The position numbers and the translations under genes were made by a program. Of a stretch of DNA of 64,000 nt, positions 11,150 through 22,187 are shown in pieces (positions within the stretch are counted from its first letter, which is position 1; every line of letters begins with the position of its first letter). The notes beneath the pieces are model-generated. The model did no database searches, was not told the DNA's origin, and saw nothing but the letters and a program-made list of their open reading frames with translations. The DNA is taken from assembly GCA_000328365.1 (NCBI GenBank), contig KB297695.1:1-64000 (forward strand), written 5' to 3'. This DNA comes from Capitella teleta. Its lineage: Eukaryota; Annelida; Polychaeta; Capitellidae.

Positions 11150-11940
11150 CGAGCAGGTGCTTGATGGCCTCTTCTTCCAGCAGATATCCAGTGGTTCTAT
11201 ATCATCAAGATACAATAAGGGACCTGCATTCAAGCTAGTGCAATACGATTTGAATAATTCGATTATAACATCAGAAGTACAGTGCATAACCAAATACGCG
11301 ACTCAAAGTGTTGACATGTATGGTCATGTCTCTCTTTAACCTCAAAATGTTACCTTTTGTACCTTACCTCCAACGAGTGTACCCAGATGACTAACTTGCT
11401 GTACAATATGTACGGGATTACTTTTAAGCTTGAAGGACTTTGCAACATAACGTTTTACATCGTGCCTCTATCGGCAAACGATGGTGTGACTTTTAGCACC
11501 ATTAAAGATCACATTATATTCCCCCAGCAAATGATTCGCATACTTTTCAACATACGTGACATTGCACATCGAGTAGGGACTAAGTGCATCATCGGCATAG
11601 GTCAAAGTACCAACATATCGATGACTTATGTCAACATGAGGATTCAGCGTTTAACCGATTCATCCATGTAGACGCAAAAAAGTACTGATGATAGTTACTA
11701 CTCAGCACTGATTGATTCCGTTTTGGCACGAGAAAGACTACGATAAATCACCCTGCCATCGTACTACAAGAGATTGACTAATGTACATCAACAATAGGAG
11801 CTTGATAAGGACCGGACAGAGCGACCTAGAGAGAAGAAGTCGGAAAAGCTTAACGTAATGTACCCAATCAAATGCTTTGGGTGCATCTAAGAAGGTTACA
11901 AAGACTGGTGATTGGTGACTAGTATTATACAGCATTATAT
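11150..11940 (-). mobile_element. old CR1-like LINE fragment (reverse transcriptase part)
   Basis: Read on the minus strand, the fragment starts with the RT motif A region VFVTFLDAPKAFDWVHY and LSRSLCPVLIKLLLLMY (11935-11738). A TYADDA motif C and FNGAKS follow, then HLGTLVGGK and SDVIIELFKSYCTS, running down to about 11157. The frame changes several times, so it is a degraded copy. Both ends of the element, including any 3-prime tail, are missing. It belongs to the same broad CR1-type group as the copy at 57410-58600. Confidence 0.8.
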
Positions 11941-12049
11941 TATTACAGTATTATAATATTATTCGCCCATGATTGGTGATGTTGGCTCCTCGGGTTAACA
12001 TCTAACAACTCGATTGCATTAAATTCCACCTGACACCCTCGGAATATTT

Positions 12050-12570
12050 ACCTTGCTTTTCAGGTCCCTCCTCTTTGGTGTCCCATGGTAATAGGTTTTG
12101 CAGGAGCCCCACGTGTTAAAATCTCGTTTCCAAAGAAAGGGGAATATAATTCTACAGTTCATTGGCGAGTCAGGATTCGATTTACAACGAAGGTGTTAAG
12201 AGGAACCAAGGTTTCCTGCAAGATGAGACATTGGCATAGTCTGTGGTCAATTGTCTGTGCTTAAAACTCTGGGCTGCTGCTTCCTTGAGTATTAGGTAAG
12301 AAAATCCTAGCAGTTTACATCAGTTTTGTAATACTGTACAATAATGATTGTTAATGGTTTCCTACACAATCTCTCGGCCGTCTGGGCGATACACATTAAC
12401 GAAACATGTGAAGCATATGTGCGTGAAATTAGAGTCCTTAAATAACATCAGCATTGCACATGCATTGTTCCACATAATCCCTGTTGTGTCATAACAAAAG
12501 GTGGAATCAGAGATCACGTGGGAGATGGTATTTGCGGGTTCAATTTCGCCGAGTAACCTCCACGTATCAC
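12050..12570. repeat. spacer block P, copy 3
   Basis: Third copy of the block at 663 and 5380. It keeps the CACGTG E-box (12110-12115), GATGAGACATTGGCAT and GGGCTGCTGCTTCCTTGAG followed by TATTAGGTAAG. The TATA seen in copies 1 and 2 is absent here. Confidence 0.6.
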
Positions 12571-12779
12571 AATATGTGATATGATATTTGCCTTACAGAA
12601 CAAATGATTATGTTCTTTTCTTTTATTTCCATAATACCAGGCTCAGACCCTTCGCACTATTCTCGCCTATATGTACACACCTTCGCCTGCATGTGCAATA
12701 TGATGTATTTATTTCAATCAGGCCCCCTGCCCACTGAGTCTCTACCCACCATGAAAAGATGGACAGAATATTCCAAATT

Positions 12780-12995
12780 TCCAGGTACCATTTCGAATTC
12801 TGTGTAATAATTATGCGCCCTTCCAGCTGGTTCTCTTCTCAGCATCTACATATTTTGTTGGACATCAAAGAAAAGGTCACTCAGTGTAATTGGCTATAAC
12901 AATAAACTATTATCAGGCAAACAAGAGCTCTCGTGTTTCATTACGCTATTCAATAAACATCCCCCACACATTCTCTAAACCTCACAACAGCTCTC
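12780..12995. repeat. spacer block Q, copy 3
   Basis: Counterpart of 1885-2120, with the same two AATAAA-containing landmarks. Confidence 0.5.
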
Positions 12996-13654
12996 GTTCT
13001 AATACTTGAATTGACAGGGTGCCTGACTGTATGCAACTCAGTTGTTTGTAAGCATTGTTTTTTAAATACACGATTAGAAACATGGTATACTATAGATATT
13101 ACGTATATGTGAGGATACGTATGTGGAGAGTACAGCTTCATAGAGAATATCAGATTGGACATTACTCCAGAAAAGTATCTGTCTGTTTTACTGTTACAAT
13201 TTTGTGATTGTCAATAAGGACATTTTAGAACCAAATAGATTCACAATTCTTAGAAATATTCTGCTCTTATAACACGAACCACCAAAAGTTCAATACGAAT
13301 CAAATGGACCCTTAGTATCTATTTTCTAAATCGTATTGCATCGTGTACCTGAAAGAACAGATCATCCCCCCCAAAAAAACGCAGCAAAATTATAATTGCA
13401 CCATCGACGTCAAACCCAACGCTTCTTACCTGATTTTTGTTTTCTTGGTGATCGAAGAGTATGGGTTTGGTCCACTTAAATAGCTCATTATAGACAAAGT
13501 ACTTATGTTGAAGTATCCTATGTGGTGTGGTACTAGTATAATATAAATAAGCCAGTCTTGATAACTCTGTCAAATGAACTTATAACCGTTCATTTATGAA
13601 TTCAGTGAGTGAACCCAATGGGATACGCACTCGAGTTTAATTTATCACGCGATT

Positions 13655-13820
13655 GTAAACATTTGATAAGCGTAATTGACGTTTCCGCCAATGCCAGAGA
13701 ATGGAATTCGAGGTCAGCATTGAAGGAGGTCATTCATTTCCCTTGATGACACTTGGCTGTATCTGAGCATTCGATGCCCTTCATTTAAGGATAACACATC
13801 ACCCATCCATTCACCCAACC
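13655..13820. repeat. spacer block B, copy 3
   Basis: Counterpart of 5215-5390. It lies between blocks Q and R here, whereas its partner precedes block P. Confidence 0.5.
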
Positions 13821-14222
13821 AGCAAACAGATATGCCAACAAATACATCCTTTATAACTCACGACTTAGATTCACATAATATTATATCAGTTCATTTCAAA
13901 ATACGACTGTGGAGAAAATCATAGCTGCGAGAAGATTAAGCACCATACATGCCGAGCAGTTTTGTGATTTCATTTACAAAAATAATGTGTAGATCTTGTA
14001 CAAAGGCATAACACTTATGGAAATGCTCATAATTATATCACCTCAATTTCCATTGCTTGTTTAACTGGCTGACATGAATTGTCATGCTAGAGTGTTACAA
14101 TGTATAGTAACTCTGCTATTGCAAGACGTATATTTGACAATGCTATCGAGATCCCTCGCGTGTCAGATTGATGATTTGAATGATTTCCCATGCAAATGAA
14201 AGCTAAATAACGACACATTGGA

Positions 14223-14604
14223 GATTTCTGCAAACAATGCCAACCGGAATCCTCGCCACTCAGCGTCCACTTCCAGCTGACATATCCCTGCCCTGAAATG
14301 TCCAAATTCCTCTCACCAAATGACGTCACTTCTACCACATTGCCTTAGCGATGTCAGCTTCAATTATAGTGGACAATGCAGCTGTTCACAGCGCCACAGA
14401 TCTTAGATTTCCCTTTCAATTGAAACCTTGTCGTAGGGTGCAGGCATGCTACTCAAAAGACGCCCTAGACCCTAAACACAACAAGGTCAAGTAGGGCTCC
14501 TGAGAGAATTGGCTGCAACGAAAAGCAGAAGAGACAACTCAGACATTAATGATGACATTTACGGGAATGACAAGAACCGTATGCCTTCATTTTGAGCCAA
14601 ACTA
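14223..14604. repeat. spacer block R, copy 3
   Basis: Counterpart of 2166-2550, including the CRE-like TGACGTCA and a long near-identical run after it. It ends just before a poly-A tract at about 14606-14627. Confidence 0.6.
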
Positions 14605-15539
14605 CAAAAAAAAAAAAAAAAAAAAAATAACTTGTAAAAGAACTTACAGGAACAAATGGCTCGATGCCTTTCAAAGGGCCAAATAGATATAGTATTGTTG
14701 CAGAACATTTCTCTCGCTACATTATTGTGTGCACATTTGTGCACAATATTTGTCAACGATGGTTTAACACATTCTCAAACAAGAAATTTCGAGTCATTAA
14801 ACATATGCTGTGGTTGAAGTGTAGCATATTAAAGTGCAGAGTTCCACTGGTGGACTACATGTTGCCTAACAAATTGTGACCAGTAACAGAGATACATTAT
14901 AATCTCTCATTCCTGGTAGCATGTACCTGTGTACCTTGAATTTCCATTATTAAGATGTCTGGCATTCCATACTGATTGATATAAGATATTCTTTGTCTTC
15001 CATACTAGAGAATGCAGCAGCTTGTATCTGTTGTTTAAAGGCACCATAATTGAAGTAGCCAAAATGACGGATGTGACTGTACTTTAGATTTACACATCTT
15101 TCATGAGTAACTCAATCAGCATAGTGCCATGGGGATTTCTTTGAGCGCAATTCACAGTTTTAGGTCTTTCAGTGCAACAAAAGCTACTAATTGAGCAGCA
15201 GGCCTTCGATTTCGATCAACTTGACTGTCTTTCTCACTGAGCTGCTCAATGCTATAGTATGGCAGCAGTATCAGCTATTAAGACCCCCTAGACGCCAGCA
15301 GATAACTTCAAAGAAAAGCCTCTTTGGAGATCCTCTTAGATCAATATTAAAGGAATGAACTTTAGTCAAATTCCTAATGGCATATTGAGCTATTTTTCAT
15401 TGTCACTCAGCTGCATATAACACGAATATGTCAGGGTCTAAGAAAAATGTGTACCTAAATAACATAAGAATGGAGCTTTGCTGATGCCACGTAGAATTCA
15501 GCAGGTTAAAATACCCATTAATTCTACATCTTATTTGAA
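14605..15539. other. spacer, no gene seen
   Basis: Begins with a poly-A tract of about 22 bases. No coding sequence recognised. Confidence 0.45.
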
Positions 15540-15830
15540 TTGCTCATAACAACATGAATTTTTCACTGCGCATTACACTATATGAACCTATAAACAAACT
15601 TGCATCGCATCATAACCAATGTGGATGAATGAGACATTAAAAATATATCTGGAGCCCAGAAGCATCAATGTACACGTGAAGAAAAATCAAAATGCAAACA
15701 GAGCACAGGAAGCTGACCAAACAATGGATAGAGTGGAAGTTTTGCTTCCACATCTGCATATAAAGCCATGTCAGTTTAACAGAATATTCATTCAGCTCAT
15801 CTGAGAGATCAGCATACAACAGCCTTCAAG
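15540..15830 (+). promoter_or_regulatory. proximal promoter (block S) of tandem gene copy 3
   Basis: Has the TATA box CATATAAAG (15757-15765), the palindrome TGGAAGTTTTGCTTCCA, the octamer-like ATGCAAAC and the forkhead-like ACCAAACAA. The match to the copy-2 flank extends further upstream (15540-15600 against 9107-9168), so copies 2 and 3 share a longer duplicated segment than either does with copy 1. Confidence 0.65.
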
Positions 15831-16191
15831 ATGAACTCCATGCCTGTCGCCATTATGTTCGCCTGCTGCGTCGCCCTGAGCACCGCCAGCTCTGATCAGA
15901 CCTACTACCAGCCTGGCTTCAACAGAGGGTAACACCATTCCATTCACATCAGCAATGTAGTTTCATTTCGTAATGCACAGGCCCCATGGCATCGCTGCAG
16001 TGTACCGCAATGATCTGCGTCAAGTGGCCGTCAACCATCGCGCAGAGGCAGTGGGAGCATCTGATGGAACAGCCGACTACTATGGCGTTCCCGGCGCTGG
16101 CAGATACGTCGTCGACAACCGATACGCCAGCTATGCTCCCAAGCACCACGGATACGGCCCAGCACTCAATGCATACGGGGCTGCTCACTAA
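15831..16191 (+). CDS. unrecognised small secreted tyrosine-rich protein, tandem copy 3
   Basis: Exons 15831-15928 and 15981-16191 encode 102 residues. The protein is identical to copy 2 except that residue 21, the first residue after the predicted signal cleavage site, is Ser instead of Tyr. The stop codon overlaps a polyadenylation signal: TAATAAA reads as the stop TAA and as AATAAA starting one base later. A second AATAAA lies near 16219. Everything after the stop differs from copies 1 and 2. Function is unknown. Confidence 0.8.
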
Positions 16192-19100
16192 TAAATACCG
16201 TTGAATGAAATAATGATAATAAAAAAATTGAAATTTCAAATTATATTTTATTCACTTTGGTATATCATTGGGTGATAGCTATTTTTAAAACTCACATTTT
16301 GATGTAATAGATTACAGTATTAGGATGCATTACTTATGTACAAATATATTTGACACGTACGAATCCACGGTGATAAACAAACTAAAACTAGCATTATATC
16401 TGCTGTATTAAACACAGGTGAGTAGAATTGCACACGCGTTAATCCGCACGTATCTCCCTGAGGGGATTAGATGACAGCCAAAGGGTCCGCTTTCCTCGCG
16501 TCACGATGCTGTCAAAATAGTGTAGATTTCGAACTCTGCACCGCGGAGATTCCTTACATTACATAATCGGGTTTTATTTCGATCACTGGTGTGCATGATT
16601 AGGACTGACGTAAGGAGATCTCAGGTGGAGTTATCCTGTTCATGACAAACCCATTGGGATCTGATTAGTCAACAAGAATATTATTAATACACAGTGCTAG
16701 ACACACAATCATCCAGTTTTTACCATAAAAAAAATTCATCACCCACTGTTCACCAAAAATAAACATATCTGTAAAATACGTCTGCCTGCACCACCTGCCA
16801 AAATACAGTTGATTGTGTTAATATCTTATTTTCTTTGCCAGATGAAATTAACAAACAAAAGTAATGACGTTAATTCACTCCACAGTGAAGCATTTTTTCT
16901 TATTTTTATTTGTCCTCAATTAGGGAATTCCACTCGTTACAAAATGACGTCATTCTTCACGTTGTTTACGAGTATCTCCACACATGTACATAAGGAAATT
17001 CCGTGACGTAACACATGTCCACCCTATAGACCATGATCAAAGACAGGCACACAGCACTGCTTCCCACTTTAATTTTACCCATTGAATTGTCATCTGTTGA
17101 GACATTGGCATACCCCATTGAGATCAACAGATCGATGGCAATATCGTCGAGTTTGGGTTTTAAATTTGGTTTCAATCAGCAGGTAATCCTGACTCAGACG
17201 AACTGTCGCTTCTCTTCTTTCTCGCTGACAGGTCGCGTGAGAAGAAGGGACACGAAAAACATAGAACAATCAGTAATAATGAAAACAGATGAGCAAAGTG
17301 GTGGGAGGCGTGGTCTGGGGTGTCCATGGGCTGTGTCCATTTAAAAAAAAAAAGGATTGTGTTGTACATGTATATGTAGTACCTATGCTACATGCACACG
17401 ATGATATATTGCAGCTTATTGATAACACCACTACCGAGAAGCGTCCCTTTCTCTGACAAGGCAGATTATCATCAATCGAAATGTGCCCCAAACCACCTGC
17501 TTCATATTAATCAAGTTCACACGCATCTTTATGAGGGGAACCATCTGAAATTCTCAAGAGGGTTTTACTGCCTCATTGGTAATCACGGTTACTTGACTAC
17601 AAAGTGTGGCAGTCATGTCGCAGACTCCCGGTATCCCATTAAGCTCAAGTTGTGAGAAGTGGAACCCAACAGTGTTTTTATGCATTGAATATCCAGCGAG
17701 TGCCTTTCTGCACGTCCACAATGGGGAGTTTTTGCTTATCGAGCACGAGAAGACAAGCTCTGTTCTGCAATGTAATTGTAGTAGAGTGAACACTCGATTG
17801 CAACTCAGTGGTGTACATGCATTCAGACCTTGATTCATCACTCGGTAGAATAACATTTCTAACATGAAGTATCCTGTAAACATTGTCGATCATAATATAT
17901 ACTTCAGTGATGTGAGAATGTCATCTGTCTCGTGATTGATATCCCTTATATCTATGAACCTAAATCATCGTGAGTCAACAAATAACGATGGCATCGATGC
18001 ATAACCCTTAGTTGCACAATCAATGGCAAATCTCTGCCTTTGTGAGGATGTCTCAACAATGAGTACAGATATCATAAACAGGATGCAAGACAGCCCCTTA
18101 TTACCATTCGTAGAAGAGTTGCTGTCAAAGACGTTATGGTAATGGCGACCTTATTCCTGGCATCCAAGAGAAATAAATATAAGATCAAAATAACGATGTT
18201 GTTGACTGTGTATAAAGAGCTTATATCAGACATCCACAGAGAATCATTTCTCTTGTATTCTTATGTTGGCGTTTCATCCTCTTTTGATCAAATGGTGATC
18301 AAAACAAAAACCATTCAACCCGCATGTGCGCAAACAAGTAATCAACACGTTGTTGACTCCACGGGGAAAAAATGTTCATAATCAGAATTCGGTACATGAC
18401 GAAACTCACACATCAATATCCGTAAATTGTGACGGTTATGCCAGAATTGGTAATTTACCATCTTTCTTATTGCGTACTAAGGTGAATACATCGGTTTAGC
18501 GTTGATCAGTGGTAATACAAGCATCTGAGGTGGACATATTATAAGTTAGGGCCTATTATGCCCATGAATGGGAGAATCTATTGGAGGGATAAAACTTAAA
18601 TGCGTTATTCGGTTGGTAGGAACAAAAACCACAGATAGCTTTTATCAATTAAGCAGATAGCGATGGCAATAGGGCTGATAAGAATCACATCGATCATTTA
18701 ACAAGGATAATGAGACAGGACTTATAACTGTCGAACATAATAGACTTAATGTACGCGGCGGAATATTGGGCAGCCACTTCGATCATGGAATCATATGGAA
18801 ACAACTGTGCTGATATCAGTCGTTATAAGCACGGTTCATCTAAATCGATGTATTTTAGGATATAGATTACAAAAATAAGTTTACAAAGTTTTTTTCAAGT
18901 ATGATGGTACCCATAATATAAGAAGTAAATCCTAAAACAAAGTATTAACATTGAATAAGACTCAATAATTTAACATGAATGATGAAATGTGAGCGTTAAA
19001 AATATTCATTGAACTTTGCTACGGTGAGATTTTAGCATTTGGAGCCTTTACCAGCCAAGCTGTGAACTACTGATAAAAGTGTGGTAAAGTCTTTAAAACA

Positions 19101-22100
19101 ATGATTGGTGAGTTGCGCCTAATTGGCACATGGTTCCTGTTTGGGTTACATCATGCGATTTGCGCCTTTGACCAACTCGAAACGCCTCACTCGTACAATA
19201 ACCTAATGTTATAAATCGCAGACATTAAAGTACTGAACTGCTTGTGATCATAGCTCGCTGCGAGCTTACGTGTAACGTCTGGGGTTCTATAACCAGGGAT
19301 AAGTTGTTGAAGATCTTATAAGCAAAAGCTGCGGTATACGAAGCAAACTTTTGTTTTCATGTTATTTCCTGAGTTATATTTTTATTACAATTAATTCAAT
19401 TTCCGAGTTCCCACACTTAGTCCGCAATTCAGCGAAGGAAATACATGTGAGCGAAAACAGACTTTAACGGAGTTGTTTTGAGTCGGAGTCCACTTCCCTC
19501 GCGGCGTATGGCGATCGCCCAAACAAGCGACACAGTTCTTTTGTTGAGGGGAGAATGGTGCCCACCCCTTTGTGAGCATCCAGGAACACTACAGCAATTA
19601 TTCGGCATGTTGAATAAGGAAAATAGCGATCTTTGAAATAGACGTCAGCAGCTGCGTCAGCGTGAAAACAATACACAATAATGGAGGCGCTGGAGCGGAA
19701 GCCAGCCCAGGCCCCATCGCGATCGCCCCCTAGCGGCCAAAAGCTTCCCGCATTAAGTCCCTCATTGACCCAGATATGCTGTCTTGGGGAATATGTTTAC
19801 ATGAATATGTAATCAGCAACCAGATCGAAGCATAGGTTAACGCCTTTGATGTCGTTGATCAGAAGAGAACAGGTGCTTTCAATGTGGTGTGCTCTAGACA
19901 CGTGTGCAACAGAGAAGTAGAAATCATCATTCAACAACATGTTAATGCAAATTTACCATCCGAGGTCCTTGCTTCATGCATAATACCAGTAGATACAGGA
20001 GTCCTCTCATACTAACTACATGCATTTCATGCATGCACATAATTATAGTGAATCGTACGGGAATTCAATATTCAACAATAAAAGAATATGGATATATACA
20101 GGTCCATTTGCGGATAATTTTAGACAAAATCGCATTCCGAAGGAATGCGAAGCTCATTCGAAGGTAACCGGAACAGCTGAGCTTAGTTGAGAGGCGCGTG
20201 TTAGAAATAAAAGAACAATCTCCATAACCAACCAAAATGACACGCCTGTTATGGCAAATTTAATTCTTTCGTTGCAGCTGTTGTTTCTTGCGACATGTTG
20301 AAGGTCTTCCGTGCCTGAATACAACCAACAAAGTACACAGACACCTCCTGACAACGGCTGAATTTGACCTCAAGCTGCTGTCTGTAAACTAAATCCACCC
20401 GTATCTGGATGTTGAGGTGACCAAATTGGCAATTATGGCTCGGTTGCATTCCTTGGTGCAACCTCGAAATGATCTGCGGCAATCCAGCATGAACTCAGCC
20501 AATCAGCGAGTCCAAAGAATTAGAAGTCTCCAAATTCTTTGGTGAGCCTAAGAACCGAAATAGTGTAAGATATATTTATTGGCCTTTCAATTAGTCGATA
20601 TGTCACTTGGTTGAGGTGATATCCCAGACAAATGGCAACATCAATGGAGAATTAAGGCATTCGCTCATTCCAAATATATGTCTCTGTGAATCAAATTATG
20701 CAATACAGGTTAGCTCAAAATTGAGACCAATTTTCTGAAAGTCTGAAAATTCTGTCTTTCAATACTAGTTTATAATTCTCCAAATGCAACTTCTTGGTGG
20801 CAACAACGTCATTTCCCGGGTACTAAGGGAGTTCGGGGCAGCAGGACGGCACTAGAGTTCCAGCCATCAAAGAGCACTCACCCTCCTGGATCAAGCCTTT
20901 CATCCACGGACGATGGGGGGAACTTCTTTTGGATTTTCAAATATTGGCGTCATCATCGCAAACCACCTCGCTGATGTGCATGCCTTCTGGGACGTCAGAC
21001 ACTCTCGGGGAAAATAAAGCTCTAGTTATAATTTTTATCATACGACGGTATCCTAGCTGTTGTCTGCAGATTCACATCAAAAGACCGTGCAACCCTCAAC
21101 ATGTAACCAATCGTAATATGAGCTCTGCTCGTAATTAGCGTGGCGGCCAACTTCAAGCGAGGGCAATTTCCCGACACCCGCGGGAGACTCAGACACAATC
21201 CCGCATCTCGTACCAAGGCCCTCTGCTGAATGCAGCCAATTAGGTGGGATGCGCGGATAGATTGGCTGGAGAGCACGCCAGGTCAGTACAGAACAATGCT
21301 CTATTATATTGCGAGTCAACAATTTGACCTGGACATACATATCAATCTCATGGGATTGCAATCAATGACAGCCATTAGAGATATTACCGGCAGCAGATTT
21401 GAGGTGGGGGGGGGGCTGTGTTCAGTCCAGGTCCATGAGGACCTCACAGGGACGCGAAATCTAGCAGGGTCTGGGGATGCTAGGGCCCGGGGGCATGTCC
21501 CCATATTTAAACTGATGCTGAAATTAAAATTCAATTACAATGTATCACGTTTCTGTTTTCTTTTTATTTTCTTTTTATGTTTCTACTTTTACATGTACAT
21601 ATATTCCAACGTTTTTTGGGGAGGTTTTAATATCACCGTTAAATTATGGCATGTATCCGAAATATCAATCGTTACTCTGAGCCGAAACCCACGATCCTTG
21701 GGGTGTATCAACTATCGAAGAGCGTTGAGCTTTATTTGGTTATGCCTTAATTTAATCACGATACTTTCAATGTCGAATACAACATTTTTGTAGGATGAGG
21801 ACATTCAATATGGAGTCCTATCCAGTTTCTTATTGCAGTGATCGCACGAAGCTTTCAGCCTGATTCTAGGACAGGGGGACCTTGTTGTGACCCTTTGATT
21901 ATACGCCTCCGATTCCTGCTCCACATTCAGCAGGCAAGTTAGGAAGTCAGCAGTAAATGGAGACATTCATCAGGCGCTGAATGGCAGAAGGCCTTGACGG
22001 CACAGCCACGAATACAAGACCTCCCGCACAAAATAAAACAGCCTCCCCCACACTAAAGCCCTGTCAATGTCAGCATTAATGATCTCAATGTAAACAATAC

Positions 22101-22133
22101 AAGCAACCAAAGTTGTTGATCTTCGCATACAGG
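16192..22133. other. long intergenic region, no gene supported
   Basis: About 6 kb between the tandem array and the FEN1 3-prime end. Several open frames exist, the longest at 21230-21793 (187 codons), but none shows a domain, a signal peptide with a sensible mature part, or matching splice sites. No transposon ends with both termini were recognised. A poly-A run lies at 17342. Confidence 0.5.
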
Positions 22134-22139
22134 TTTATT
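22134..22139 (-). promoter_or_regulatory. polyadenylation signal of FEN1
   Basis: AATAAA on the minus strand, about 50 bases after the FEN1 stop codon. No other AATAAA lies between the stop and this site. Confidence 0.75.
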
Positions 22140-22187
22140 TCACTTTGAACACATAATGCACAGGTACAGGAATGAGGGTATCTCCAA

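Noticed and set aside
17392-17893. Overlapping open frames on both strands
   Set aside because: No family resemblance, no promoter or splice signals; likely chance in an intergenic stretch.
19391-19760. GC-rich patch with open frames near 19400-19760
   Set aside because: Looked like a promoter or first exon, but no continuing reading frame or splice partner was found.
21230-21793. 187-codon open frame on +
   Set aside because: No domain, signal or splice context; the second half is low-complexity Phe/Tyr translation of a T-rich tract.
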